64,000 nt of DNA. Source: Paenibacillus macerans (lineage in GTDB: Bacteria; Bacillota; Bacilli; Paenibacillales; Paenibacillaceae). The stretch covers positions 372,001-436,000 of the forward strand of contig NZ_JAMBOE010000005.1 in assembly GCF_023715465.1 (NCBI RefSeq), given 5' to 3'. Shown here one piece after another: positions 24,845 to 33,605 of this stretch. Numbering within the stretch: position 1 is the stretch's first letter; every line of letters begins with the position of its first letter. The position numbers and the translations under genes were made by a program. The notes beneath the pieces were generated by a model. That model had not been told where the DNA came from. It was given only the letters and a program-made list of their open reading frames with translations, and did no database searches.

Positions 24845-26938
24845 TCAAGTCGCGGAATATTGTAAAATCATGCGGGTGATTTCCGCTTTTTTATCAGTAT
24901 TCCCTAATACCTGCCTGTTTTGTTCGTCAACGAGCAGGTTTACAAGCTGCGAAAGCGCCTTCAGATGGGATTCCCCATCCGTCCCGACAACGACGATCAG
25001 CAGGTTTACGAGATGCCTGGCCTGGCTGCTGAACGCCACCCCTTTGCGGATGGTCAGCAACGCCATGGAAGCCTTGGCGGCTCCGTCCTCCGGCCTGGCG
25101 TGGGCGATGGCCACACCGGGCGCGGCGACGATATAAGGGCCGTATTGATTCACCTTATCGATCATGGCCTGCACGTACCTGTCGGAGATGGAGCCGTCCT
25201 GCAGCAAAGGCTTCGCCGCCACCCGGATCGCCAGCCGCCAGTGGGAAACTTCTTCCCGGATCGTGATCCGCGAAGGAGTCAACAGCTCGCCCAGCGCCGG
25301 CTTGAATTCCTTCGGCGCCGGCACTTTGGCCGCCGTCAAATAACGTTGTATATCCTCAAGCATGGCTTCCTTATCGGTAATTTTTGCGTGTTTGCCAACC
25401 AGTTCGACGATCGCTTGCGCGGAAAGCCCCGGCTGCTGCCCGGCTCTGTGCTCAAGGTAAGGGGCAACTTGCCCCAGCAAATGCGCCTTTTCCGCATCGC
25501 TCATAATCGCGTTCAAGATAAATACCGGAACCCCGCTTTCGGGAAGCGGCACGGTGGAAAACAGCAAATCCATCTTGCCTTTGAACTTCTCGTATTCGCG
25601 AAGCGAAAGAACGGCTACCAGATCGATGGAGGGGAACAATTGCTCCAACTGGTTCTTCAGCATCCGTGAGGCCGAAACCCCGTTGACGCAAACGACCGCC
25701 GCCCTTTTTCGCGGAACGGGCTCCACCTGCTCCCGCCGCAGCCAACCGCCGAAGTGCATCGACAAGTAAGCTATCTCGTGTTGATTGAGCGGTTTCTCGA
25801 ACACTTTTTCCAGCGGCTGAATCGACCTTTTGGTTAATTCGTACACTTCCCGGTACTCTTTCATCATCGTGCCCGTCAGCGGATTCTCGATACTGAGGCC
25901 GTATTTGGTCCGGTAAAAAACCGCTTTGACATGAAGAAACAATTGCTTCTGGAGCGCTTCCCGGTCTTGAAAATATACGCAGCCGTTTTTTTCGAAAAGG
26001 CCGATCATCTCCTCTGTCGCCTGGCGCAGCCGCCTGGCCTCCAGCGTGTCGGACTCCACCTCCACCCGGTTCACCTTGGCGGCAAGCAGGTACACGGTAA
26101 TGTAGCAGATTTCATCTTCGGGAATGTCGATGCGGAAGAGCTCACCCAGCTTTTCGGCAATTTGCGCAGCAGCTTTGTATTGAAGCGTTTCCTGCAAGGC
26201 TGCTTTTTCCTCTTTGTCCATCTTAACCGCGTTACCTTGCGTGAGCCGGGTGGCGGAAAGCCAGAGCCGGACCGTCAGGTGCAGGATTGTCTCATCCGTC
26301 AGCTCCATGCCGATCAATTGTTCGCCGGAAACGATCATGTCGTATACGGAAGCCATCTGCTCTTCGCGGAAAGCCGGGAAATGTCTTTTGAACAGGTCCG
26401 CGTGGATCAAACCGTCAATGGTCGCGGAGAAGTTATTCCAGTCGCCATACGGGAGCAGTTCAAACAGAAAATGAGACAGAGCGGCTCGCAGGTCCTTTTC
26501 ATTGCCTTGGATAAAATAGCCCAGCTTGCGGTCAAATTCGAGGGTCAGCCCGTATCCGGCAAGCTCGTCTTTTAGTCGTTTAAGTTCGGCGTGGGCGGTG
26601 CCCCGGCTGACCTTCAGCAATTCTTCCATATCGTACAGAAACATCGGCCCGCTCCGGTAAATCAGCTGCAAACAAAGCAATGCTTTGCGTTCGCTGCGGG
26701 ACAAATAGTATTGCTGCGGCTGCACGGTTTGCGCTTTGGCCGGAAGCTGCGTCCGCGATGTGTCGGGGAGCAGAAACCCCGTACCGCGAACGTATTCGAC
26801 GGGGGCCAGGCCGCTTTCGCGCAGCCAGTCATTGATTTTATCCATATCGTAATAAACGGTGCGCTTGGAGACATGGAATTTATCCATCAATTCTTGAACC
26901 GGCACATACGCTCTGGTCTTCTGAAGCAAGGCAAGCAT
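24845..26938 (-). CDS. PRD-containing transcription activator with EIIB and EIIA domains (LicR/MtlR type)
   Basis: 697 residues. Order: N-terminal winged HTH (~1-60, FHVSKRTVYYDMDKIN), a second HTH (~75-160), two PRD domains (~180-400, with LTVRLWLSATRL and EIAYLSMHFGGWL), an EIIB-like domain (VVCVNGVSASRML) and an EIIA-2 domain (APGVAIAHARPEDG). Such regulators are phosphorylated by PTS proteins and activate the linked PTS operon. The reading frame before ATG 26938 is coding-like (ILDERSSS) but has no start codon or ribosome binding site in frame, while GTG 26967-26969 with GGAAAG upstream is one base out of frame: a probable 1-bp insertion near 26963. Confidence 0.9.
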   Translation of the reverse strand: MLALLQKTRAYVPVQELMDKFHVSKRTVYYDMDKINDWLRESGLAPVEYVRGTGFLLPDTSRTQLPAKAQTVQPQQYYLSRSERKALLCLQLIYRSGPMFLYDMEELLKVSRGTAHAELKRLKDELAGYGLTLEFDRKLGYFIQGNEKDLRAALSHFLFELLPYGDWNNFSATIDGLIHADLFKRHFPAFREEQMASVYDMIVSGEQLIGMELTDETILHLTVRLWLSATRLTQGNAVKMDKEEKAALQETLQYKAAAQIAEKLGELFRIDIPEDEICYITVYLLAAKVNRVEVESDTLEARRLRQATEEMIGLFEKNGCVYFQDREALQKQLFLHVKAVFYRTKYGLSIENPLTGTMMKEYREVYELTKRSIQPLEKVFEKPLNQHEIAYLSMHFGGWLRREQVEPVPRKRAAVVCVNGVSASRMLKNQLEQLFPSIDLVAVLSLREYEKFKGKMDLLFSTVPLPESGVPVFILNAIMSDAEKAHLLGQVAPYLEHRAGQQPGLSAQAIVELVGKHAKITDKEAMLEDIQRYLTAAKVPAPKEFKPALGELLTPSRITIREEVSHWRLAIRVAAKPLLQDGSISDRYVQAMIDKVNQYGPYIVAAPGVAIAHARPEDGAAKASMALLTIRKGVAFSSQARHLVNLLIVVVGTDGESHLKALSQLVNLLVDEQNRQVLGNTDKKAEITRMILQYSAT

Positions 26939-26990
26939 CGAAGAACTGCGTTCGTCAAGTATGCTTCACCACCCGCTTTCCTAAGAGGTA

Positions 26991-27158
26991 GTTCAAAAAG
27001 TCATCTTTTGATCACGAAGCAGGTCATGCAGTGAACTCGACATCGAATCTTGAATTCAGCCGGGCCTTCCGGTGCTCACGTACCCAAAACGTACGCTCCG
27101 CTCCTCTGTCCCTAGCTTCATCCAACCTTCTCGGTGCTGAAAATCTGACTTTTTGAAC
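26991..27158. mobile_element. MITE-like element, 168 bp
   Basis: The ends are inverted copies of GTTCAAAAAGTCA (13 bp exact, with further weak matches inward: TCTTTTG / GATTTTC). The interior is non-coding and relatively GC-rich, with a short pseudo-palindromic centre. No obvious target duplication could be defined (flanks GAGGTA and CCTCAA). Inserted between the PTS regulator gene and the TCS/ABC region. The end sequence and length fit a non-autonomous transposable element common in Paenibacillaceae, from memory. Confidence 0.65.
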
Positions 27159-27446
27159 CTCAAACTCATAGATGTAGTTCACTTTAGCTATAGAAAGTCT
27201 CTCTCTTTGCAGATCATTATACGCAAGGCGTTTTGTATAAAACAGCGCAATTATTGTCCCCTGATTGTTTGCAAAATTATACGGTGAGCGGGCTAGTAAC
27301 ATAAGTTGAACTAAGGAAAAGCGAGAGTTAGGCAAATGGGTAGAATATTGAGCTTGGAATATCGACCGCGTGTTGAGCAAACCAACCCACTGTCGGAAAT
27401 AGAGGTAATTTTTGTCGTTATTTTGAGATTTCTCTCCTCCTCCGCA
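27159..27446. other. Non-coding stretch
   Basis: No reading frame with a ribosome binding site and family resemblance was found. AT-rich sequence containing possible promoter-like boxes only; nothing else can be supported here. Confidence 0.4.
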
Positions 27447-27596
27447 AAATAGCGGAAAATTTTTCCGTTATTTGGGGACCGAGCTAGAAAAAAGGGGCTG
27501 TTTCCCCCCATCTTCATTAAATAGAGGAAAAAAATCCCCCTATTTCTGCTGCACTCCCTTTTTGAGCGAAAATAAGGACCATTTTTACCGCTATTC
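27447..27596. repeat. Three copies of a palindromic AAATAG/CTATTT module
   Basis: Three related ~26-bp modules begin at 27447, 27519 and 27570, each running from AAATAG or AAATAA through a central A/T-rich part to a CTATT or TTATT end. The first is nearly a perfect palindrome (AAATAGCGGAAAA / TTTTTCCGTTATTT). They resemble the 24-bp modules at 6.3 and 33.6 kb but with less regular spacing (72 and 51 bp). Confidence 0.55.
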
Positions 27597-27684
27597 CCAG
27601 GACCTCCACAAAAATGCTGACCGTCTGCTCCCCCTCCACACACACAACTGCCCTATCACGTAATCAATAATTCAACTACTTATA

Positions 27685-27700
27685 GATAAAAAGTTGATCG
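27685..27700 (+). promoter_or_regulatory. Candidate response-regulator binding site, copy 1
   Basis: GATAAAAAGTTGATCG lies 48 bp upstream of the response-regulator start. The same string with one extra A (GATAAAAAGTTGAATCG) occurs just upstream of the ABC-transporter genes. This suggests one regulator acting on both promoters. Confidence 0.45.
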
Positions 27701-27747
27701 TTCGGTGATATGGTTGATGGTATGCTTAGAGGTGCGAGGTGGACAAG

Positions 27748-28422
27748 ATGAGCCATACATTGTTGATCGTTGATGATGAAGCGGATATCGTCGAACTGCT
27801 GAAGGATTATTTTGAAATTAACGGGTATTTCGTACTGACCGCGGGCAACGGGAACGAAGCCCTAAAGCAAATGGGAAAATCCCCCGATCTGGTGCTGCTG
27901 GACATCAACATGCCGGAGATGGACGGGCTTGCGGTCTGTGCAAAAATCCGCCGGTTCGCCGCTTGTCCGATTCTGTTTTTGACGGCCAAGGCGGAGGATG
28001 ATGACAAAATCACCGGATTTCGCACAGGTGGGGACGATTATATCGTCAAACCCTTCTCCATCGAGGAGCTTGGTGCCAGAGTTGCCGCGCATCTGCGGCG
28101 GGAACATCGAAGCCACTCCCGTTCCAAGACGAAATTCGCGGGCGATCTCGTGATCGACTATGGCGAACGAGCCGTTTTTTACCGTAATGAACCGATTCCG
28201 CTGGCGAAAAAAGAATTTGAGATCATCGCCTTTTTATCCCAAAATGCCGGTCAGGTGTTCGATAAAGAGCGGATCTACGAGCGCCTGTGGGGCTTCGACA
28301 GTGAAGGAGACAGCGCCGTGGTCGCCGAGCATATCCGCAGAATCCGCGCCAAGCTGGCTTCGGCTGAATGCCCCAGCTTCATCGAAACGGTATGGGGGGT
28401 CGGATACAAATGGATCGGGTAA
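27748..28422 (+). CDS. OmpR-family response regulator
   Basis: About 224 residues. Receiver domain with IVDDEADIVE acidic pair, phospho-acceptor Asp in LVLLDINMPEMDG, Lys in YIVKPFS; C-terminal winged helix of the OmpR/PhoB type (PIPLAKKEFEIIAFLSQN, VWGVGYKW). ATG 27748 has GAGGT 7 nt upstream and is preferred over GTG 27739. Overlaps the kinase gene by 13 bp. Probably controls the ABC transporter genes downstream through the shared upstream motif. Confidence 0.92.
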   Translation: MSHTLLIVDDEADIVELLKDYFEINGYFVLTAGNGNEALKQMGKSPDLVLLDINMPEMDGLAVCAKIRRFAACPILFLTAKAEDDDKITGFRTGGDDYIVKPFSIEELGARVAAHLRREHRSHSRSKTKFAGDLVIDYGERAVFYRNEPIPLAKKEFEIIAFLSQNAGQVFDKERIYERLWGFDSEGDSAVVAEHIRRIRAKLASAECPSFIETVWGVGYKWIG

Positions 28423-29612
28423 AACGTTTCTGGAACAATCTTTCGATCCGGACGGTGCTGGTCATCTATACGATTTTTTTTATGCTGCTGGCGACTGTCT
28501 CGACTTTCGTAACGTTAGGGATCCTATCCAGAACGGAGGGTACCATTTCCGGCCGCTATGAGAAATACGAATACAGCGTGTTTAGGGACAACACCGGCAG
28601 GGAAGTGGGGATGGCCATCGGCGTCCCCGAGCGGTTCGAATATACGCCGCGAGACCGTTTCAAACTAGTATCCATTCACATTGCCCAAGTTGCAACTATT
28701 CCCGTTTATTACGGGGGAGGCATTCTTTTGGCCGCGTTTCTGTTTTACCGCAACAAGCTGAAGAAGCCGATTGAACTGATCAACCGCTCCGCCCGTAAAA
28801 TCGCCGAATCCGATCTTGAGTTTTCCCTGCGCTACGACTCAAAAGACGAAATGGGCAAGTTATGCGCTTCGCTGGAAACGATGCGGCAGGCGCTGGAAAC
28901 AAGCCAGCGCAGCATGTGGCGGATGATGGAGGAGCGCAAGCGCCTGAACGCCGCCTTTGCTCACGATTTGCGGACGCCCCTCACCGTGTTGCGGGGTTAT
29001 GCGGATTTCCTCTGCCAATACGTTCCCGAAGGAAAAGTCGGGCAGGAGAAGCTGATTGCCACGTTATCCTCCATCTCAAGGCATACGCAGAGGCTGGAGA
29101 ACTATGTTCAAACGATGAGTGAGACGAATAAATTGGAGGATGTGGAGATTAGGACGGAGAAGATCCGCGTCTCCGACTTGACCGGGCAAATCGCTTCCAC
29201 GGCCGAAGCGCTAAGGGCGCAATCCACCGTTGAGATCAGCATCATGAACCGGATAAGCGCGGAGTACGTCTGCGCGGATGCCCAGGTTGTTCTCCGAGTG
29301 GTGGAAAATTTGCTGGCCAATGCCCTCCGTTTTGCCCGTGAACGGGTGGAAATCGGACTTAGCCTGGAAGGTGGCAACCTCATCATTGAGGTTGCCGACA
29401 ACGGGGACGGCTTCACGCCGGAGGCGCTGCGGGAAGCGGCCAGGCCGTATTACCGGGAAGGGACGGTAGAGCCCGGTCACATCCATTTCGGCCTGGGCCT
29501 CTATATTTGCAAAACGCTGTGCGAAAGACACGGAGGCCAGTTGGCTTGGTTCAATCAAATGCAGGGTGGTGCTCAGGTAACGGCCCAGTTTCTCTCCGCT
29601 CACGAAAGTTGA
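28410..29612 (+). CDS. Sensor histidine kinase
   Basis: 400 residues. Two membrane segments (~12-35 and ~80-105) enclose a short extracellular loop of about 45-60 residues; then a HAMP-like region, a dimerisation domain with H-box AFAHDLRTPLTVL, and a catalytic domain with N-box VVENLLANALRFA, DNGDGF and FGLGLYICKTL. ATG 28410 has GGGGGG 10 nt upstream. Small-loop kinases next to ABC transporters often sense cell-envelope stress or the transporter itself; that is inference. Confidence 0.9.
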   Translation: MDRVKRFWNNLSIRTVLVIYTIFFMLLATVSTFVTLGILSRTEGTISGRYEKYEYSVFRDNTGREVGMAIGVPERFEYTPRDRFKLVSIHIAQVATIPVYYGGGILLAAFLFYRNKLKKPIELINRSARKIAESDLEFSLRYDSKDEMGKLCASLETMRQALETSQRSMWRMMEERKRLNAAFAHDLRTPLTVLRGYADFLCQYVPEGKVGQEKLIATLSSISRHTQRLENYVQTMSETNKLEDVEIRTEKIRVSDLTGQIASTAEALRAQSTVEISIMNRISAEYVCADAQVVLRVVENLLANALRFARERVEIGLSLEGGNLIIEVADNGDGFTPEALREAARPYYREGTVEPGHIHFGLGLYICKTLCERHGGQLAWFNQMQGGAQVTAQFLSAHES

Positions 29613-29640
29613 TAAAAAGTTGAATCGCATTTTATATACT
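29609..29640 (+). promoter_or_regulatory. Promoter region of the ABC operon with binding-site copy 2
   Basis: GATAAAAAGTTGAATCG (29611-29627) repeats the motif in front of the response-regulator gene. TTGATA (29609) and TTATAT (29632) could be -35 and -10 with 17 bp spacing, so the motif overlaps the spacer. Confidence 0.45.
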
Positions 29641-29672
29641 CTCCTTGAAGCTAATGGAAGGAGAGTTTTTTT

Positions 29673-30590
29673 GTGGAGAAAATGACCCTCGAAATTCACA
29701 ATTTAAACAAGGATTACGGCCAAAAACAGGCGCTGCAAAATATAAGCCTGACGATCGGACAAGGCATGTTCGGTCTGCTCGGCCGCAACGGTGCGGGCAA
29801 AACGACGCTGATGAAGACGCTGGCTACGCTCCTTCGTAAAAAGAGCGGAGATGTGACGGTATGCGGCATCCCGCTTGAAAACGCCAAGGAAATCCGCCGC
29901 ATTATCGGCTATTTGCCGCAGGATTTTTCCATGTACGGCAACATGGGCGTGTACGAGGCAATGGATTACCTCGGCGTTTTATCGGGGTTAAGCCGCGAAA
30001 CCCGCAAAAGGAGAATCCCGCTGCTGCTGGAGCGGGTGAATTTGATTAACATCCGCCATACGAAAGTAAGGGCGCTGTCCGGCGGCATGAAAAGACGGCT
30101 GGGCATCGCCCAGGCGATTTTACACGAGCCGAAGGTGCTGATCGTCGACGAGCCGACGGCAGGGCTCGATCCGGAAGAGCGAATCCGCTTCCGCAATCTG
30201 CTGAGCGAGCTGGCCGGAGAGCGGATCGTCCTGCTGTCGACACATATCATCGGCGACATCGAAGCGGCTTGCGAGGAGATCGCCGTGCTGGAAGCCGGCA
30301 AGCTGCTGTACCGGGGAACGGTGAGGGCGCTCGCCAATAGCGCGGCGGGCAAAGTGTTCAATGCGGTAATATCAAGGCCGGAACTGGAGCGGCTTAGGGA
30401 AACGTTCGTTATCACAGGCATGTCTACGTTCGGCGGACAGGCCAGCGTCCGGCTGTTGGCCGACCGGAAGCCGACCGCGAACGCGGTGCCATGCGAGCCG
30501 GACCTGGAGGACGGATACATGCTGCTCATGCAAGATCACGGGGTGCGGACGGCTCTGGGAGGGACGGCTTATGTTCAGGAAGGAATGTAA
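29673..30590 (+). CDS. ABC transporter ATP-binding protein
   Basis: 305 residues from GTG 29673 (AAGGAGAG 7 nt upstream). Walker A GRNGAGKTTLMK, Q-loop YLPQDFS, signature LSGGMKRRL, Walker B VLIVDEPTAGLDPEE, and H-loop LLSTHI are intact. The C-terminal ~85 residues follow the domain architecture of drug/peptide-type exporters. Works with the two membrane proteins downstream. Overlaps the first permease gene by 20 bp. Probably under control of the adjacent two-component system. Confidence 0.93.
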   Translation: MEKMTLEIHNLNKDYGQKQALQNISLTIGQGMFGLLGRNGAGKTTLMKTLATLLRKKSGDVTVCGIPLENAKEIRRIIGYLPQDFSMYGNMGVYEAMDYLGVLSGLSRETRKRRIPLLLERVNLINIRHTKVRALSGGMKRRLGIAQAILHEPKVLIVDEPTAGLDPEERIRFRNLLSELAGERIVLLSTHIIGDIEAACEEIAVLEAGKLLYRGTVRALANSAAGKVFNAVISRPELERLRETFVITGMSTFGGQASVRLLADRKPTANAVPCEPDLEDGYMLLMQDHGVRTALGGTAYVQEGM

Positions 30591-31719
30591 AAAGACACTG
30601 AAAACTTGGACGTTCTGGATCTATGTCGCGGTGCTGCTCCTGTTCGGATATACGCAGCTTGGCACGGAGCTGGCCAAAATTGAGGCGCCGCAGCCAGGGT
30701 ACGAAAGCTACGGCGTGAAATACGTTGACGACCCGAAACTGATCATGGAGGGCGCAACCGCTTCCTTAGCCGGGGAATTCGCGGCGAACGAGTATATTGC
30801 GTATCCCCCTCCTCTCGCTATTTACAAAAACGTGAAGCTCGGGGAAGCCAAACAAGCCGAAATGAAGGCGATTGTGTCGCAGCTGACGGACGGCCAGCCG
30901 ACCTACGAGCACTTTAAAGAGCTAATGAAGCGGGCGAACAAGCTTATCGGCGGCGGCTCAAAATACGCTGCATCGGACTTGATCCAGTTCGGCCAAACGA
31001 GCAAAACGTATGAAGATGCGCTGGCCGAATTCAACGTTATACTGAAAAAAGACCGGATTACCGGAGCGCTCGCACGGCTGTTCTGCGATTATATCGGCAT
31101 TATGTTGGCGTTTTTCCCTGTTTTCGTTGCGGTTGCGCTGGGCATGATGGACCGCCGGGCCCGTATGCGGGAACTCGTCTACTCGAGGCGTGCTTCCTCC
31201 CTGGCGGTCGTGTTCATCCGTTATGCGGCAATGGTGGCAGTGATGTTCCTGCCCGTGCTCGCCTTGGCCGGATATGCCACAGTGCTGACGGCGGGCGATT
31301 ACACCGGATACGATATCGATCGGCTCGCCTTTCTTAAGTACAGCCTCGGCTGGTTGCTCCCGACCTTGATGGTGGCGGCCGCCGTCGGCGTTTTGCTGAC
31401 CGAGCTGACGGACACGCCCGTCGCGATCGCCGTACAAGCACTGTGGTGGTTAATCGCGCTCAATAGCGGATTAACGCATATGGAGGGCGGATACGGGGCC
31501 GACCTGATGCTTCGTCATAATACGGTAGGCAATACGGAGGTTTTCTTGGGGAATATCAGCGTCTTGCTGGTCAACCGGATCGGCTATACGCTGTTGGCGA
31601 TTGCGTTGGTCGCGGCAGCAAGCCGAATCTATGAGCTCAAAAGAAAGGGGAAGCTGCATGGAAAAGGCCGCGGTCTGGCAGACCTATTCGTACATCGCAA
31701 GGTCCAATCTGAAGCGTAA
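30571..31719 (+). CDS. ABC transporter permease 1
   Basis: 382 residues. One N-terminal membrane segment (TFWIYVAVLLLFGY), a large extracytoplasmic region of about 150 residues, then a cluster of five or more membrane segments (IMLAFFPVFVAVALGM, AAMVAVMFLPVLALAGYA, LLPTLMVAAAVGVLL and others). This is the ABC-2 permease layout. GGAGGG upstream of the ATG. The C-terminus overlaps the next gene by 62 bp. Substrate unknown. Confidence 0.85.
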   Translation: MFRKECKKTLKTWTFWIYVAVLLLFGYTQLGTELAKIEAPQPGYESYGVKYVDDPKLIMEGATASLAGEFAANEYIAYPPPLAIYKNVKLGEAKQAEMKAIVSQLTDGQPTYEHFKELMKRANKLIGGGSKYAASDLIQFGQTSKTYEDALAEFNVILKKDRITGALARLFCDYIGIMLAFFPVFVAVALGMMDRRARMRELVYSRRASSLAVVFIRYAAMVAVMFLPVLALAGYATVLTAGDYTGYDIDRLAFLKYSLGWLLPTLMVAAAVGVLLTELTDTPVAIAVQALWWLIALNSGLTHMEGGYGADLMLRHNTVGNTEVFLGNISVLLVNRIGYTLLAIALVAAASRIYELKRKGKLHGKGRGLADLFVHRKVQSEA

Positions 31720-32302
31720 TGTGCTTCCTCATCTGCTGCTTGCCTTGCTCGTTCCGGCGCTGGCGCCTGTCCTGTTTGGCATTTCCTATCTGGATGCGGC
31801 GGCAGCCGCGATCCGGCTGGAGCGATTCATCGCGTTGATCGGCATCGTACTGCTTGTCCCGATTTTCGCACCGGAACAGGACAAGGACATCCTGGACCTG
31901 ACAGAGACGAAGCCCGTTTCGCAAACCGGCATTTTACTCATCCGGCTGTCGACCGCCGTCCTGCTCACGCTGGGGATCATCGCCGGCTTCGCTTGCGCCA
32001 TGGCTTTATGCGGCAGCGAATTTCCTTTGGTCCGCTATGTTGCCGGCACGTTCTGCGGCGCGCTGTTTCTCGGGGCGCTTGGTCTGTTCGCTTATGGAAT
32101 CAGCTATGTTCCCGTGATTGGCTACATGATTCCGCTTATTTTTTACGTTTTGAACACGGCGGGCGACAAATATGCCGGTAAACTGTATCTGTTCTCCATG
32201 TCCCAGGGCAGCTTCGGCGAAAAATACGCGCTTTTCGGAGCGGCCACTCTCCTCCTTGCGGCGACTTGTTTCATTAGAGCAGCCATAAGACGGCTTGGGT
32301 AG
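31658..32302 (+). CDS. ABC transporter permease 2
   Basis: 214 residues from ATG 31658 (AAGGGG upstream), about six membrane segments in a half-size permease (LLLALLVPALAPVLFGISYL, IALIGIVLLVPIFAPEQD, LIRLSTAVLLTLGIIAGFACAMALC). The FAPEQDKDI segment between the second and third helices is typical of ABC-2 permeases annotated as bacitracin- or lantibiotic-related. Third gene of the transporter; starts inside permease 1. Confidence 0.8.
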   Translation: MEKAAVWQTYSYIARSNLKRNVLPHLLLALLVPALAPVLFGISYLDAAAAAIRLERFIALIGIVLLVPIFAPEQDKDILDLTETKPVSQTGILLIRLSTAVLLTLGIIAGFACAMALCGSEFPLVRYVAGTFCGALFLGALGLFAYGISYVPVIGYMIPLIFYVLNTAGDKYAGKLYLFSMSQGSFGEKYALFGAATLLLAATCFIRAAIRRLG

Positions 32303-32324
32303 CGGAAAATTTCTCGTTAAATGC

Positions 32325-32353
32325 TTTAATCCTGGGGCGGGTCGTAATATAAT
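32325..32353 (+). promoter_or_regulatory. Promoter of the MurB-like gene
   Basis: TATAAT (32348-32353) is a perfect -10; TTTAAT 17 bp upstream is a weak -35. The start codon follows 43 bp later. Confidence 0.5.
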
Positions 32354-32396
32354 GGTATGCGATCTTTTATTGTTGAACCAAAGGAGAAAACTTCAC

Positions 32397-33401
32397 GTGC
32401 AAATGAAATCGGAACTGATTGTCTCAAATATAAATTTGGCTTCCTTCTCGACCTATAATATCGGCGGTGACGCCCGCTGGTTGGCCGCTCCGAAGACGGC
32501 CGAAGAAGTACTGACCGCCTTAGAGCAAGCTTCGGCCAGCGGCTTGTTGCCGTTTTTGTTCGGCATGGGTTCCAATCTGCTTTTCCCGGACCAGCCAAAC
32601 AAAGAAGTGTTATTTATTTCCTTGCGGGAGCAGGTGGATTTCTATACAAGAGAAGACAGGCTGTATGTCTCCGCCGGTACGCCGATGTCGCTGCTGGCGC
32701 TGCTCGGACTATATGCGGGGCTTCCGGATTTCGAGTTTACCTTTTTACTGCCCGGCACACTGGGAGGCGGAATCTACATGAATGCCAAGTATTTTGACCG
32801 CCAGATTTGCGATGTCCTGGATACGGTGTATTACATTGATCTGACGGCGATCGGCCGGGGAATTCAGGCCATTGCGGGGAAAGACTGCGGGTTTGCCTAC
32901 AAAAAATCGATTTTTCAGCGTCATCCCTGGGTGATTGTCGGAGCCGATTTAATAACCTCCCGTCCGGTCGCTCCTGATGCCATCGCCGGCTGCCGCAAGC
33001 AACTGGCCGCACCGTCGCTGAGCATTTCAAGCCTGGCGGATTTCTCGGCTTATTTTATCCGGCAATTTGAAACGAAACCCAACTCTTCCGCCACGGCTTC
33101 AGCTGCGCTGAAAGGAATCATCGCGGATCGGACGGGAAAACATCACTTTTCTTTTCCATCCTGCGGTTCGGTCTTCAAAAACAATTACGCCATCGGGCAG
33201 CCGATCGGCAAACTCGTGGAAAGCCTGGGTCTCAAAGGAACGGAGCGCGGCAAAGCGATCATTTCCCCCACCCACGGCAACGTCATTCAAAATCGCGGAG
33301 GCGCAAAGGCACAGGATGTAGTGGACCTTATAAAACTGGTGCAGGAGGAAATTTATAAACACTACGATTTTGTTCCCGAGCCGGAAGTGGTGATTGTATA
33401 G
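32397..33401 (+). CDS. MurB-like FAD-dependent reductase, divergent
   Basis: 334 residues from GTG 32397 (AAAGGAG 10 nt upstream). FAD-binding PCMH core STYNIGGDARWL, FLFGMGSNLLF and LPGTLGGGIYMNAKYF correspond to MurB motifs; C-terminal MurB domain has HHFSFPSCGSVFKNN and a NRGGAKAQDVVDLI end. UDP-N-acetylenolpyruvoylglucosamine reductase makes UDP-MurNAc. Several canonical positions differ: YNIGGDA for FxIGGPA, and FKNN for FKNP. It is therefore a diverged paralogue, probably not the only MurB of the cell. The catalytic Ser of PSxGS is kept. Confidence 0.8.
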   Translation: MQMKSELIVSNINLASFSTYNIGGDARWLAAPKTAEEVLTALEQASASGLLPFLFGMGSNLLFPDQPNKEVLFISLREQVDFYTREDRLYVSAGTPMSLLALLGLYAGLPDFEFTFLLPGTLGGGIYMNAKYFDRQICDVLDTVYYIDLTAIGRGIQAIAGKDCGFAYKKSIFQRHPWVIVGADLITSRPVAPDAIAGCRKQLAAPSLSISSLADFSAYFIRQFETKPNSSATASAALKGIIADRTGKHHFSFPSCGSVFKNNYAIGQPIGKLVESLGLKGTERGKAIISPTHGNVIQNRGGAKAQDVVDLIKLVQEEIYKHYDFVPEPEVVIV

Positions 33402-33419
33402 TAACGTTAGGTAAACGTT

Positions 33420-33599
33420 TCAAAAAATAAACAGCAGTCCGAAATGACACTCCGCCGCTGGAACATCATCCGCCTGAACAAATCCCATACCCATGCCTCC
33501 CGGATCCAGTTGAAACGTTCCCGATCCAACCGGGCGGCCAAGCAGAACGTACTCATGGTCGAAACTTGCAGGAAGTTCTTTTAAGTTTTTTAGCCACAA
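33420..33599 (-). pseudogene. Remnant of an unidentified protein gene (59 residues)
   Basis: A sensible reading frame (TTG 33597, then KNLKELPASFDHEYVLLGRP, GTFQLDPGGMGMGFVQADD, HFGLLFIF) ends in a stop 19 bp from the MurB-like gene. No ribosome binding site precedes it and an in-frame stop lies just upstream, at the edge of the repeat array. It reads like the C-terminal end of a truncated gene. Family not recognised. Confidence 0.35.
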
Positions 33600-33605
33600 C
33601 TATTC

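Noticed and set aside
24920..25669. 249-codon plus-strand frame inside the PRD regulator gene
   Set aside because: Shadow frame; the regulator's HTH, PRD, EIIB and EIIA motifs are all on the minus strand.
27024..27380. 118-codon minus-strand frame in the 27-kb intergenic region
   Set aside because: It runs through the MITE-like element and adjacent non-coding DNA, without ribosome binding site or family resemblance.
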